The notes under the pieces were generated by a model. That model searched no databases. It was not told where the DNA came from and saw only the letters and a list, made by a program, of their open reading frames with translations. A DNA stretch of 64,000 nucleotides from contig NC_091675.1 of NCBI RefSeq assembly GCF_042453785.1, forward strand, positions 36,436,501-36,500,500, read 5' to 3'. Source of the stretch: Malus domestica. Taxonomy: Eukaryota > Streptophyta > Magnoliopsida > Rosales > Rosaceae. The translations under genes were made by a program, and so were the position numbers. Shown piece after piece: positions 12,807-25,071 of the stretch (its first letter is position 1; every line of letters starts with the position of its first letter).

Positions 12807-14907
12807 TTATGCAACCATCGGTTCCTCGACTACCATGCCTTCAGCAGCCGTGTCATTCCTAGCAGCAAAAGCTTCCATCAGCTCATCCTCATTCGCCATT
12901 GCCTGGACTGCCTGACCTTCAGCTGCTTTACCAAAGGTAGCCTCAAATGAGAAATCAAGCAGATTAACTAGAAAAATGGAAAAAGTCTTGAAGTCCTTCT
13001 CGAAAAACTCATAATTCGACGGCTTGCCCTGAAGATGGTCTATATAACTAAACTTGTAGAAATTGACCTGACAATAAGTAAGCGCCACTTCGTGACCAGC
13101 TTTCTCATTCTTCAGCTGCACATTCTCCTCAGCAAGCCTAGTGTGAGCACCATGCAGCTCATCCAGTTCTTTTTTCAGGTTCTCGCTAGCAGACAGCGCA
13201 CCTTGCAGATCAACTTCTTTGGACTCAAACTTATTGGCAATCTCTTTGAGACGAGATACTTCAGCATGCATGAAGATGAGCTCCTCGTCTTTAGCAAAAC
13301 AAGCAGATCGTAGCTCCGAATTGACACGCTCAAGGTCATCGACCACCGGAGAAACACGACTGATTTCCTTCTATACAGCTTCCAACATCGCCTGAGTCGC
13401 ACTAAGCCTAGCATTCACATGGGCAGCCTCTTCACGAACGATCTCCAACTGCAAAGAAGTGGGGGCAGAGACATCAGACCTTTTCAAAATGACGAGTTCA
13501 GATTCGAGCTTCTCAATCTTTTCAGCAGCCGAGCGAAGTTGAGCCACCAATGCCACTTCGGCCTCCTTGGCACATTTGACAACATCTTGATCAACGTGCA
13601 TAGACTCAGCTGCCAGGATCAAAGTCTTATGCATTGTAGCAATCAAGGAGGACCTCCTCGAGTAGGCAGGACGCTTCTCAAATGAGTCTGAACGGATAAC
13701 AACTTTCCCAACACTGTCAACGAACTTGGCCGATACATCAACGTCCTTAAGCAGGTCAGCCTTCAGTAGTACACAAACCTCAGGAAACTCTTCAGCCTCA
13801 GACTCGGTGGATCTCTCACAATTGCTCGTGCGAGCAGATTTCCCCTTCTCAGCAACTACAGTCCTCTTCACCCTTTGGGGGAAGTTAGATCAATGACAAG
13901 CTTCTCGGCAACAGACGAGCTCCCATGAGCAACTGAAGAAGGCCTTTGCTTTTTTTCGACCGGAAGCTCACAAGCAGGTGAGGAAGATCTTCTCTTTCCG
14001 CCCTCGATGGCAACAAGCTCTATAGTAGCGATCGGGCGAACCAACGCCTCATCCTTTATCCGCTTTATCTCTTCCTTCGGAAGCATGCCATCTTTCTCCC
14101 GACAAAGAGGGTTAAGCAGCCAACGCCACTCACGGTACTCAGCAGGAATGCCCAAGGCAATGTGCACTTTCTTCATATCTGCCGAAGTCCTTGGAGTTGA
14201 GCCAAACTCCGAATCTACGCAAAGTAAGAAAGACGATCAACAAATTGAAGTCATGAAGCAACTCAACAAAAAATTCAAGCAGGACAAGAATGAAGCAATT
14301 CACTTACCACTAATAAAGGTAGTTGGGACACGGAGCTCAGGAAAAGAGTCAGACTTCCACTATCCGCTCACCTCCAAGGTGTCTCTTGCCCAGTCATGAT
14401 CACCTTTGCTAGAAGCATCGAACAGTTTATGGTGAGACCTCAGCTGCCCCACACCTTCCTTGTGGCCGATCTCAATGAAATACCATAACTCATTTATGGC
14501 CAAGCCAAGATCAAAGAACCTACTCAAGTTTGAAAATCCCACCATCGCACGAACTGCATTTGGGGAGCACTGAGTAGGTGCGCATTTCATGGAGCAAATC
14601 ACCTCCTGGAAAAGACGCGGCATGGGAAAAGTAAATCCCAACACAAAGTAGTACGGGTGGAATTTGATAGCTCTCTTCCTAGCATAGGTACCCTCTCCAT
14701 ATGGTTTATGGCCGCTATCATCTTTCACCCGCTTGACGCAGACCCCAGACGGAATTGCATGCTTGTACACTGAGGAAAATCCTGAAACAGCTCGTTAGAA
14801 TTAATCTTGGCATGCGCAGCCTTAAACTAACATACCTTGCCAGAAGAACCACCTTGACGATACAAAGGTGGAGGATATTCGTCACTTTTGCGGGCGGAGG
14901 AAGACAT
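12807..14907 (-). pseudogene. Antisense accessory gene of the Tat element (gypsy-type transposon domain plus coiled coil)
   Basis: A spliced gene read opposite to the Tat pol. Likely exons are 14907-14836 (24 codons from ATG to GGC AAG, then GTATG), about 14781-14308 (then GTAAGT), and 14214 (after GCGTAG) onward to the stop at 12807. The second exon has KFHPYYFVLGFTFPMPRLF followed by APTQCSPNAVRAMVGF, the pattern of the Pfam 'putative gypsy type transposon' family (PF04195). The last exon holds an acidic and basic linker, then long heptad stretches rich in Glu, Lys and Leu (about 13500-12950), predicted coiled coil. It is broken: an in-frame stop near 14360, a frameshift near 13870, a stop near 13371, and the exon 1/2 phase does not fit cleanly. 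Such proteins occur in plant genomes as stand-alone predictions; their role is unknown. Confidence 0.7.
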
Positions 14908-15002
14908 CTTAAAGGCTCTACAAAAAAGCACAAGGGAAAATACTTAGAAGGAGGCTCAAAAAAAAAAAAAAAAAAATGATGCATATATATATATATATAT
15001 AT
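14908..15002. repeat. A-tract and (TA)n microsatellite
   Basis: A run of about 17-19 A (about 14958-14976) is followed by (AT)n up to the left end of the MITE at 15003. A matching (AT)n stretch lies on the other side at 15570-15603, so the MITE probably went into a TA microsatellite. Confidence 0.8.
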
Positions 15003-15569
15003 GCTTATTATATTAGCACCCCACAAATTGTTGAATAAACCCCACATTTACTTTTTCAATTTAAAACTATCTTAATACACCCCACTTCCTTCCCCATAAT
15101 ACCATCACACCCCCACATTCTTAATATACACCTTATATTTTCTACACACACCCCACATTTCTCAAATCTTATAACACTCATTTTTTATTTTGCCGAAAGA
15201 TTTCAAACTATCTGAACGTTAGTTTGCTGAATGATTTCAAAAAATGTTTAGGTTCATTCGAACGTTTTTCAATAACAATAATAATGATTTCAAAGCTTTC
15301 GAAACACCGATTTTGTGTTCCATTCGTCAAAAATTATTTTTCTCAATCAACATGTTTGTAGTTTCATTGCTTAGGGTTTTATTCAACAATGGAGAATGTG
15401 AGGGGTTTTGATAGTTGAAATAGATAAATAATACATTAAAAGTGATTTGGGGTGTATTTATAAATTTTTTATTATTTTTTAAACCTAATAAGGTCAAAAT
15501 TGTCATTACATAGTAGAGTAAATTAGTCATTGATATTAAATTTTAATGTGGGGTGCTAATATAAAAGGC
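15003..15569. mobile_element. MITE, about 567 bp, in a (TA)n tract
   Basis: The ends are inverted repeats of about 23 bp: the left begins GCTTATTATATTAGCACC and the reverse complement of the right begins GCCTTTTATATTAGCACC, with 'ccccaca' continuing in both. The interior is AT-rich with no ORF of note. The flanks are both TA repeats, so the target duplication cannot be read. Superfamily unassigned. Confidence 0.75.
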
Positions 15570-15570
15570 A

Positions 15571-15603
<33 letters not shown>

Positions 15604-15701
15604 GCGAACGCAGCCCAGCCGGAAAAGAAGCCCGCGCCTCTTTCCTTTCTCCTCCTCCACGGTGCTAAGCGCCCCAAAAGGCCAGCCCAGGCCTTGCGGC
15701 C
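15570..15701 (+). other. Tat element 3' region, left side of the Athila insertion
   Basis: After the TA repeat comes GC-rich sequence ending in CGGCC (15697-15701), the left copy of the Athila target duplication. It continues at 39138 with the same base composition. No gene seen. Confidence 0.7.
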
Positions 15702-17847
15702 TGATGCGAAAATTATCTTAACACACAAATTTAACCCTCTTTTGACAATTGTAGTACAAGTATAAGTAGGAATCGTTCTGGACCGGGGATTAGGAGGGCT
15801 TGCTAATAACCTCTAAACTGACTCAAAAACATAAAACTAAACTTAAAAACACTTAACAAGACTCACAAGACTCAAAGCAAACTTAAAATACTCAAAACAG
15901 CTTAAAACAACCAAATAAACTTAAACTAGACACAAGGAATGACTTTGGACGAAAATTGACTTTGACTTGAATCAAGACACTTAAAAACACAAACTAAAAC
16001 AGATTTGAAACACTTTGAAACAAGAAACTAAAAGGGCGGTTTTGATTTGGATGAAGTTGAAACAAACAAACATGTCTGAAAAACTAGACAGATTGTAAAA
16101 CAAATGTGAGAAATAAGATGATGGATGGGATAGCTAGAGGTTTTTTCTCCACACATGACATGTATGCAAATAACTCGATTTCCAGTTACTACTTCATTGA
16201 ATTATGAATGACAATGTCCCAAATTAACCTGACATCACTAGTTAACTCTCAAATTTTCCTTGTTTTATTGGATTGGATGACATCATTCGACAACCCAAAA
16301 CATTCTTCAAAAGTTCCCTACATGACATCATAATAGAGATGCAATCAAAGATCATTACGTCTAATGAAAATCATAAGCATTGACAAAGCACTTGCAACTA
16401 TGACATCATGTCACTCATGCTAGGAATTGAACTTAACGCGATCGTTTATAAGCGACCTTCACTACATGTGAATATAAGTTTGTAACGATTATATGAAACT
16501 TCCTTATATTCTAGCAACGGATTTATGCATGCCAATTAAGTGTCGACCCTTAATTAACAAGTACAAATAAGTTATCAATCAAATAGTTGAGCCAATTGCA
16601 TTCACGATTCAAGAGTTCATAACTGGAATTTATCAAATTATATTGCACACATAGTCATGACTTTGAAATCACCCCTAGCCAAAAGGGGTTTAGCCACTCA
16701 TATTTACAACAAAACGAAAGGAAATGAATTTAAACATTAGAAACAAAAGAAAGAAAACACCTAAACGCTCCAACGATCCAAGTTGGACAGCAAACATGTC
16801 CAAGAACTTTCCTTCCCTTCCTTTGCTACGACACAAGGTGTTGGTGAGTGTTTGAAGGTTTGTTTGTATGGATGAATGGATGTGAAGATGAATGGATGTG
16901 TTTGGATGAAGGTTGTGTTGAAATGGGAGTGAATGATCTAACAAAGTATGAACTAAATTTATGTTACACACACTTTTATAGAGGAAGTGCATGGCAATGG
17001 AATGGAACATGGTGTGGTGTAGCAATTGAGTGCAATGATGCATGAAATCTGAAATGATGGAGGGAATAAGGAATGGTGTAGCAATTGAGTGCAATGATTC
17101 AATGTAATGATGCATGAAATCTGAAATGATGGAAGGAACAAGGAATGGTGTAGCAATTGAGTGCAATGATTCAATATAATGATGCATGAATCTGAAATGA
17201 TGGAGGGAACAAGGAATGGTGTAGCAATTGAGTGCAATGATTCAATGTAATGATGCATGAAATCTGAAATGATGGAGGGAACAAGGAATGGTGTGGCAAT
17301 TGAGTGCAATGAGTGGTGTTTGAAATGATTCAAAGGTGAAAGTGAAGTGATGATGCAAAGCATGGGGGTAAAATGGAGTGGTGTTGCAGCTAGGGAACAT
17401 GAATGATTGTGCACATGGTAGAGAAAGGAAAGGGAGGTGGAATGATGCAATAAATGAGTCAATTGAGGGAACATGGATGATGATGCACGGCGTAGGAATC
17501 CAAAGGGAGTGCAATGGTGGTGCACGACAATGATGGAAAGGTGAATGGTGGAGTGACACCCCTTTGTGGTTGAACTCTTTGTCCTTTTTACATTAATTCT
17601 TCTTTCTCTTTAACACATTCCTAGCCTCTTTAGTCTTCAATTTTGTCCATCCACCTTGCTCCATGCATGTGCTATTCATTCCAAGCCCAAAACTACTCCG
17701 AAATGAACCAAAATGCATCTTATTGCTTCATAAGGCCTATGGACCTACAAACACACGAAAATAGCTTAAAATACATAATTAACTAAGAAATAACAACATA
17801 AATGCATGAGAACAAGCTAACTCAGTCGCATAAATATGCTCCTATCA
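15702..17847 (-). repeat. 3' LTR of Athila element A (2146 bp)
   Basis: On the + strand it runs TGATGCGAAAATTATC to GCTCCTATCA, matching the LTR at 37042-39137 over its whole length. A 72-bp minisatellite lies at about 16990-17320 ('gcatgaaatctgaaatgatg' at 17040, 17112, 17184, 17255). Open frames across the minisatellite on the minus strand are repetition artefacts. Confidence 0.93.
16990..17320. repeat. 72-bp minisatellite in the 3' LTR of element A
   Basis: At least four units of about 72 bp, each with 'aatggtgtagcaattgagtg' followed by 'caatgattcaat' and 'gatgcatga'. The corresponding array in the other LTR (about 38340-38610) has a different unit arrangement, including a shortened unit near 38500. 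Confidence 0.85.
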
Positions 17848-17862
17848 AATTCCCCCACACTT
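17848..17862 (-). other. Polypurine tract of element A
   Basis: On the minus strand AAGTGTGGGGGAATT immediately precedes the 3' LTR start TGATAGG. This primes plus-strand synthesis. The same tract with small changes precedes the 3' LTRs at 25706 and 39788. Confidence 0.9.
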
Positions 17863-19733
17863 AGCTTTTGCTAGTCCTCGAGCAAAACAAAACAAACGAA
17901 ACAAACAAAACACAACCTAGACCTTCCAAGATTTGCCTCAGGGATTTTTAATGAAACATGACATGTTAAAAATCATCATTCCCACATATTTTGGTCATCT
18001 TTACACTTGAGCACATACTTAATCACAGTCACCACTTACTAGTTCACAATTAACCAATTAAAACGATGTTTTGAATGTAGTAACATGCCTTAGAGAATTT
18101 GCTCAATTTCTTACAAGATACTCTCTATTTTCACACACATTTTCTGACTACACACCCTACACTAGTATATGTGAGAAGATTAATGTAAACACGAAAGACT
18201 AGGACTCACATATGTTTATAACAAAGAAAGCAATTTTCTGGAGTTATTAAGCATGTTTAGATATGATCTCATGAATGGAATGCTACTACTTAGATGCGAG
18301 AACCAATGACACCATATGCTCATACCAATTTCGAACTCCACAAATTGAAACACACAACACTCAAGATTGAAGTCAAGGATTGTAACAGGGCTTGGGGGTA
18401 ATGGCTAATAAAGAAAGGATAGGAATAACAAACGTTCTTAAAGTGATAGCGAGCAAAGCAATGAAATAGACACTTGGAATTCACTTTAGAATGCAGAATC
18501 AACTTTTAAATACAAAGGGAAGATTCATGCAACACTTAGGGCCGAATTCAATGTTTTGGACCCTTTTTTAACAAATTCTTTTCTCTTCACACTTTTTTTT
18601 TTCTACCCGTGCCTTATTAAGGACTTTGGCACACACACACACACAAGAATCACTTCCCCCACACTTGCTTTTTGCAATACATTGATCAAAAAGGAGTTCA
18701 TTTTAAGTCATGTTTTACTATGCTTCAAGAACAAGGTATGGATGGTCCTAAAACTAGGCTAGGTAAGGATAGTGTGGATTAACAAAGAACATACGCTTAA
18801 CAAGGCTCAACGGGGCACGGCAATTTGGCTTTGGTGGTCACTACACAACTTCATCTTGAATATGTGTTATGCAAATCAATAGCATGCTTTGAATGAAATA
18901 GGCATGAGTTCTAGCATTTGGAACTAAATGATGAAATGCCTTCTAAGTAGCAACCAAGCAAAGAATAATGAGATCATGCAACGACTTTAGAAAACAATGA
19001 TGCACAGATTATTTACTCTCCAAATAAACGTTTAGGCTCAAGTCTCACAAGGTTGTAGCATTCATTTGAGTTCCTTCCTTCAAGCATCTTACAAAAACTG
19101 ATTTTTCCTTTATGATTGCATGTGAATTCATAAATTATAACCACAACCAAGCATAATTTTCATCCATGTTTATAACTCTCTTTAACAGTCATGTAATTAA
19201 AAACCAAATCCTCATCATTGTGTTGGAATGTACCTTAAGACACAAATAAACACACAAAAACAACTCTTTTTGGGTTTTTCAAAACAATTTGTCAAATTTT
19301 TATGAGATTTTCGGATTTTTATGTCAAAACACACTAAAACACTCAAAAACAGCTTAAAATACTTACAAACAGCAAGGAACAACACTAGAAGTAATTGGTG
19401 ATAAACTCCTACGAATTTTATGCAAAACAACTTGGTTACCCCCCACACTTAAATCAAACATTGTCCTCAATGTTTCAAGCATAAACTCACACAAAAACAA
19501 GCAAACAAACAAACAACGAATAAACATGACAAGGATAGCAAAGTAAAAACCAGACAGAGTAGAGTTTAAGAACGCAAATCTGGTTTTGGAGATAGATGAT
19601 CTTGTTGACTTTCCACAGCTTTGATCTCGAACTGGTTTGGAATTTTGAGTGAGGAATATTAGAGTTCCTTGGTTGTGCAGTCTGCATTCTTCTCTGTTTG
19701 TTTCTTCTGCACGGCAGGCAGGCACGAGGTAGA
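17863..19733 (-). other. Element A 3' internal region, distal part
   Basis: Non-coding internal sequence between the nested element B and the 3' LTR. Two more PPT-like purine tracts (minus strand AAGTGTGGGGG type) lie at about 18654-18666 and 19437-19450; the second follows TTGAGGACAATGTTTGATTT. A (CA)n microsatellite lies near 18631-18645. No convincing gene is seen. The left copy of the element B duplication, GTAGA, is 19729-19733. Confidence 0.7.
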
Positions 19734-21415
19734 TGATCGGATCATATTTATATATATTTTTACTTCAAATTCACTCGTCTTTTCTTAGTTAGTTCCTTAT
19801 ATTTTTGAGCTATTTACGTTATTTTTGTGTTTATAGGATCTGTTATGCAAATTTACCTTTTATTGTCACATGATAATACTAATTTACATTTTATAAACAA
19901 TGTTTGTCCCTCTCATTATTATGATGTTTGCAAAGCATGAAACCAGCAAGGAAAAGAAAATATAAAATAAGAAGAAAGGCAGGAGGACAGCAGAAAAGAA
20001 AGAATAAAAGAATAGAAAAGGCGGAAAGGAACGTGAAGGGCATGTGCAGAGATCAAAAGAATAAAATAGTAGAGAACATGGGGGACAGAACACGGGGAGA
20101 CAGCAGGGGTATGGAATAATAACAGCTGCCCTTGGCAGCTGGCAAAAGGAGAAGTTTGTGAGGACGAAAGGGCAGGTCAGGAGATAGAGGGAAGTTAGAG
20201 GGCGGAAAAGAATAAAAGAAGGAGAAGTAGATTGGTGTGAGGGGGTCTTGGAGCGGGAGAAGGGAGCTGCCCTTTGGGCAGCTCGCAGAGACGCAGGAAG
20301 GAGAGCACAGAGGTCAGAGGCAGACTGAGTGAAAAGGAACAGCTGCCTTGCGGCAGCAGAAGAAAAATAAAAGGGTTGTATATTTTCTCAAACTCATGTT
20401 TAATTTCTGGTTTAATTTGAAAATAATGTGTAATTAAATTTATTTTGTCTAGAGGTTAATTCAAAGTCATGAATATATTTGTAATATGAATTGATTACCT
20501 TCAGTTGTGATTTCTGAGTTGTGATTTAATTTGCTTAACTGCTTGATTGATAACTTATTTGTGTATGTTGGTTGAGAGTGCACGCTTAATTTACATGCAT
20601 GAATTTGATGCTAGAATATAAGTGAATTTCACCTAATCGTTATGAACTTATTTTCAAAAGTAGTAAAGGTTGCTAGTCACAATCACGTTAAGTAAATTCT
20701 TGGCAAGAGTATCATGCTTTTCATAGTTACGAATGACTCGTCAATGCTTATAGTTTTCACAAAGTTTAATGATCTTTGATTGTATCTCTATTGTGCTTTT
20801 CACGTAGGGGACTTTTGAAGAATGTTTTGAATTGTTGTATGCGTTTTCCCGTCCAATTCAATAACTTAAGGAAAACTTGAAGATTAAAAAAGTGCTGTTC
20901 ACGGTTAATCTGAAGTGTTGAGATTCACAATTTATTGAAAGAACAACTGAAAATCAATTTAGGTTGCTTATGTGTCATGTGTGGAGAAGAACCCTCTAGC
21001 TAGTCCGTCATTTATCATTTTACCTTAATTTTATGTTTTTGTCAATTCTGTAATTTAATTAAGTTTAATTTACTTTTCATCAAAACCAAACACCCATCCA
21101 TTATTAAATTATATTATTTAGTTAGTTTTCTTTATTTTTAGTCTTTTAATTCAATTTCCGTCCATTTCAATTCCTAGTGTCTATTTTGATTGTATTTATT
21201 ATTTTGAGTCATTTTAAGTGTGTTTCGAATTATTAGAGTTTTTAGCCTAGTTTTGTGTCTTTGAGTCTTGTTTAATATTTTTAACTTTGTTTTTATGTTT
21301 TTAAGAGGTTTTAGCAAGCCCTCCTAATCCCCGGCCTAGAACGATACCCTACTTATACTTATACTACAATTGACAAAAAGAGGGTTTAATTTGTGTGCTT
21401 ATATATTTCGCATCA
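19734..21415 (+). repeat. 5' LTR of element B (1682 bp)
   Basis: It runs TGATCGGATC to TTTCGCATCA. Its 3' part resembles the element A LTR ('agcaagccctcctaatcccc', 'tacttatacttatactac'), so A and B are one family. Internal GC-rich inverted motifs such as 'cagctgcccttggcagctg' (20124) and 'gagctgccctttgggcagctc' (20264) could fold in the transcript. Small open frames here occur identically in the other LTR and are not called. Confidence 0.95.
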
Positions 21416-21420
21416 AATTT

Positions 21421-21438
21421 TGGCGCCGTTGCCGGGGA
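21421..21438 (+). other. Primer binding site, tRNA-Asp type, element B
   Basis: TGGCGCCGTTGCCGGGGA is the exact complement of the 3' end of plant tRNA-Asp(GTC) with CCA. It begins five bases after the LTR end. This primer is characteristic of Athila elements. Confidence 0.95.
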
Positions 21439-21982
21439 TTAGTAACTTTGCTAATCCTTTTATTTTTGTTTTTGTTTATGTTTATATTGGTGTTTGTGTA
21501 TTTTACTTTTGATATTTTATTTATTTTTCTTTCTTTGATTTTAGGCACAAATGGAGCTGAGGGAAATTTAAAGGAAAGATGCGTCCGGCTAAAGACGTTA
21601 AATCAAGCGCTTCTTGGGAGGCAACCCAAGCATTCAACGAAGGGAGACTTTGGAATCGCTAACCCAATCAGATTTGCATTTTTACACCCTTATCTTTACT
21701 GCTTTCATTTTGTTTTGTTTAGTTAGTTGTGTTATTTGTTTGATTTCTGTGAGTTTGTGTTATTTAGTTTAAGTATGGGGGAAGGTTAACCAAAGTCTTT
21801 CTACTTTAATTTACATAAAAAAAAAATTTAAAAAAAAATGATATAATAAATAAATAAAAAAAAAAGATAAAATTTAAAATTAATGATAAAAAAAAAATTA
21901 CATAAAAAAAAATAATAATAAAAAAAAAAATTTAAAAAAAAAAAAAATGCAAATATTTTACAATAATGTAAACTAATAGTAT
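21439..21982 (+). other. Element B leader fused to the post-integrase segment
   Basis: Leader sequence is followed at about 21585-21640 by a block matching the element A segment just downstream of integrase (reverse complement of about 31262-31312). The gag-pol deletion junction therefore lies between 21439 and about 21585. A PPT-like tract 'aagtatgggggaag' is at 21771-21784. Positions 21815-21955 are extremely A-rich. No sense-strand gene is seen. Confidence 0.75.
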
Positions 21983-22609
21983 TCATTGGTCGGGTGGTGC
22001 TTCAGTAGTAGGCGGGGCTTCAGCAGTCGGCGGGGCCACAGAAGGAGGAGGCGGCAGAGGTTGATCAGTTGGAGCTTCACTACGCGGTGCCGCTCCAGAA
22101 GACGAAGGCAGATGCGGTTGGAACAAACCCACAAACCTCCGATGATCAAGTAAAATTTGACCATCGGTGTCCTGCATCTGGTCAATCTTTCTCTTCATGC
22201 TGGTGGCATAATTGTGTGCAAGCTTGTGCAATTGTTTATTTTCATGCTTGAGTCCTTTAATCTCTTGCTTGAGACTCTGTATTTCAGCCACCAAGGATTC
22301 AACGTGACGGGTTCGGGCATATAGGCGTTGGGCCATGTTGGATACGGAACCCGCACACTGCACACTGAGAGCCAGAGACTCTTTAACCGCCAATTCATCG
22401 GACCGTCTAGCGAGCAGTCTGTTATCTCTGGGAGTGACAAGGTTTCGGGCCACCACCGCAGCGGTCATGTCATTTTTCATCATCGAATCCCCCACGGTAA
22501 GGGGACCGGTAGGGGATATGAAGGATGGCCGCCATATGTTGTCTGGTGAAGGCGGAGCTGCCTCTTCACCAATGTTCAAGTCAAAACGACGATCAGAAGG
22601 GCCAGACAT
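21983..22609 (-). CDS. Antisense accessory ORF of the Athila family, copy in element B (208 aa)
   Basis: An intact 208-residue frame opposite to the element's own direction. It starts MSGPSDRRFDLN. Residues about 23-75 hold the most conserved block (WRPSFISPTGPLTVGDSMM). Residues about 100-145 form a likely coiled coil with zipper-like spacing and a basic end (KMKRK-like), and the C-terminus is rich in Pro, Ala and Thr. No enzyme motif, signal peptide or membrane segment is seen, and I do not recognise a named family. Element A carries the same ORF, split by a solo LTR. Over 41 codons from the Trp at 22534 I count 11 synonymous differences and 1 replacement against the A copy, which argues for real coding and purifying selection. 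The start ATG lies about 115 bp downstream of a conserved TATA box. Function unknown. Confidence 0.8.
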   Translation of the reverse strand: MSGPSDRRFDLNIGEEAAPPSPDNIWRPSFISPTGPLTVGDSMMKNDMTAAVVARNLVTPRDNRLLARRSDELAVKESLALSVQCAGSVSNMAQRLYARTRHVESLVAEIQSLKQEIKGLKHENKQLHKLAHNYATSMKRKIDQMQDTDGQILLDHRRFVGLFQPHLPSSSGAAPRSEAPTDQPLPPPPSVAPPTAEAPPTTEAPPDQ

Positions 22610-22720
22610 TTTTCAGAGGTGGTAAAGAAAGAAGAGAGTCGGAATGATCAAGATTAAACAAGTGCAAGAAGGGAGTGTTTACAGGAGGGTACTCAAGTGT
22701 GTTGTGGAACAAAATTAACG
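22610..22720 (-). promoter_or_regulatory. 5' leader of the antisense ORF in element B
   Basis: The leader between the TATA box and the ATG parallels the element A leader: 'actcccttc(a)ttgcacttct' and 'tctcttctttctt(t/c)a' recur, and both end '(a)ccacctctgaaaa' / 'acacctttgaaa' before ATG. Confidence 0.6.
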
Positions 22721-22730
22721 CCTCTATAAA
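22721..22730 (-). promoter_or_regulatory. TATA box for the antisense ORF, element B
   Basis: TTTATAGAGG on the minus strand, within TTTTTATAGAGG. The identical string occurs at 28411-28420 in element A at almost the same distance (about 115 bp) from the antisense ATG. Conservation of string and spacing suggests a dedicated promoter. Confidence 0.6.
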
Positions 22731-25028
22731 AAGAAGAAATCAAAGAGGCGCTCCTCAGAGAGGCGTCCTCTCGCAAATCGAAGAGTCGGGGCTCCTTTCT
22801 CAAAAGCCGGAGTTTTTTCTCAAAAGAGGGGCTCCTTTCTCAAAAGTCGGATTCTTTTCTCAAAAGAGGCGTTTCATTTCTTAAAAATTGGGCTTGCTCA
22901 GAAACCACGAGCCGAACCCCGGATTTCGCAAGATCAATTCGTCCAGACGTGTTGTCACCCGTCACACGCAAACTCAGCTCTGCGAAAATCACGGGCAGTC
23001 TGTCGAAGTGCCGATTCCAACCATCTGTCTCTCTCAGCCTAGTCAGCACTTGTCACATGCAACTAGCAGCTTTACGGAAATTACGGGCAGCTTTGTCAGA
23101 AAGCGCGTAATTTGTATTCTTCACCCATCCACCGGCTGCCGACACTAAGTGAGAGAACAGTTCCGGTTGTGAAGACAAGTCCTATAAGTTTCTACCTTCG
23201 CCTTCCACAGCAAAAGCACACTCTCTCAGCACACCCTCTCAACACCTCTTCATCTCCGAAAATGCATTCCCAAAGAATCCTCTCGAGTCACTCTGTGTTC
23301 CTCATTCCTTGGGATACTCCTGCGAATAACCCATTCAAAGCAAAAGTATTTCATATCATAAAGGTTGAAAGCAAGAGTATCTCATATCATGCTTTCTCCA
23401 TGTCCTTCTCCTTGTCTTTGTTTTCCGACAAGGAGAAAAAGAGCAATCAGCCAGCATTTGGTATCAATCTTCCAATCTGGAGCCAACTGCCTGGAACCCC
23501 TTCCTGATTGCTTACCTAGCCTTGCTCTCGAGTACTCATCTTCATCATTTTATGCTTTCTCTTCGTCTACCACATCTGTCTGGGGGACAGTAAGGGAAGT
23601 GAAAATGATACCTCGAAGCATGTGGAGACAATTCAGCTAGGGACAAGGAGAAAGAAAGCAAGAGGTGGGCACTTGGAAAGATTGAAGAAAGAAATAAGGA
23701 CCAACACCTTTCCCTCGTGCCTGCCCGTTGTGCAGAAGAAACAAGCAGAGAAGAATGCAGCTTGCACAATCATCCCAGCGGAAGGAGTCCGAACTGAGGA
23801 ACTAGAGAAGCTGCCACATCTGCTTGGAGAACAAATAAGGAACTGCAACATAACCAAAGAGCAAAGCTTCGCCGTACAATATCATAAAATCATCACTTGC
23901 AAGTGAAAAGCTAAGTGTCACCCTGTTCAAGAGGAAAGCTGTGGAAAGTCAACAAGCACGACCAATGATTACTTATTAATTTTATTCATTATCTTTTATC
24001 GTAATTTTCAATTTTTCGTTTGCAATTTTTTTTTTTTTAATTAATTTTCTTGCGTACTTAACTGAATTTTTCCTTTTCTTTGCAGGAACTTTTGGTTATT
24101 TCCACCCTTGAAGTTGATTGCAGAATTTTAGCTTGGGGGTCATCGCTTGATTTTACTGCAAATTAGGGAAGTTTTCAGTCCAATTGTTTTATTTTGTTTC
24201 TTATTATTTATTTATTTTATTTTTTATTTGCATTATAGTGTTTTCTGACATTGGGGACAATGTCAAGTTTAAGTGTGGGGGTAGAAATCTCTAGAATTTC
24301 TATTGTTTCTATGTTTTTGCTTTTTGTTTTCTTAAAAAAAAAAAAAAATCGGAAAATTTAAAAATCCAAAAAAATTGTCTTGTTTCCCTTATTGTTTTGA
24401 ATTAGATTTTTGTTAGTTTCCCGACCCAATGATATAATTAGATCAAATTTGAATCACGATTATCAAGAACTTAGTTAACATGTGTTTTATGAAATTCCTA
24501 ATTCTCTTGTTAGTTTTGTACATGTTTGACCATCTTTGAAAAACCAAATGCACATAGCCTTGTTAATGTGAAACTAAAGTATGACTTAAAGCTTCATATG
24601 TGAATTTAGTGACCATATACATCCTATGTGAGTTTTTGAGCCTATTGAAAGTGTGCATTTTTCATACACTCCTATTCTTTCATGTGTGATGAACTTATGT
24701 GAGATACATCTCTAGAACTTGCGTAACGATCTTTCGAAATGTTTGTCATTGATTGCATGAACTTGGAAATGATAGAGGCATTAGGTTTACCACCATGGCC
24801 CAAATAACCATGTTTCCCAAAGAAAAATGATATCATTAGATTGCCAATTTGAGCCGTGTATGTTGAGCCTTTTATTTCTTATCACCAGATATGTCTACCC
24901 TTATACCTGAAACATTTTTCCTTACCCTTTCCAAGTGAGCAATGCGAAATTGTCTTATGAGAAACGTTTGTGAAGTACTGTGAAGATGTTTGGCAAAAGA
25001 ATAAGTGTGGGCGTATTTCATGTTTGTG

Positions 25029-25071
<43 letters not shown>

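Noticed and set aside
16690..17559. His/Ser-rich ORFs of 105-188 codons in the Athila LTR (also 38031-38861)
   Set aside because: They cross the 72-bp minisatellite and differ between the two LTRs with repeat number, so they are repetition artefacts.
19884..20119. ORFs of 63 and 69 codons conserved at 25856-26091
   Set aside because: They are identical only because both are in the two LTRs of one young element; identity here is not evidence of coding.
23112..23906. Overlapping small ORFs on both strands in element B
   Set aside because: The homologous segment of element A does not preserve these frames; only the 22609-21983 ORF is conserved.
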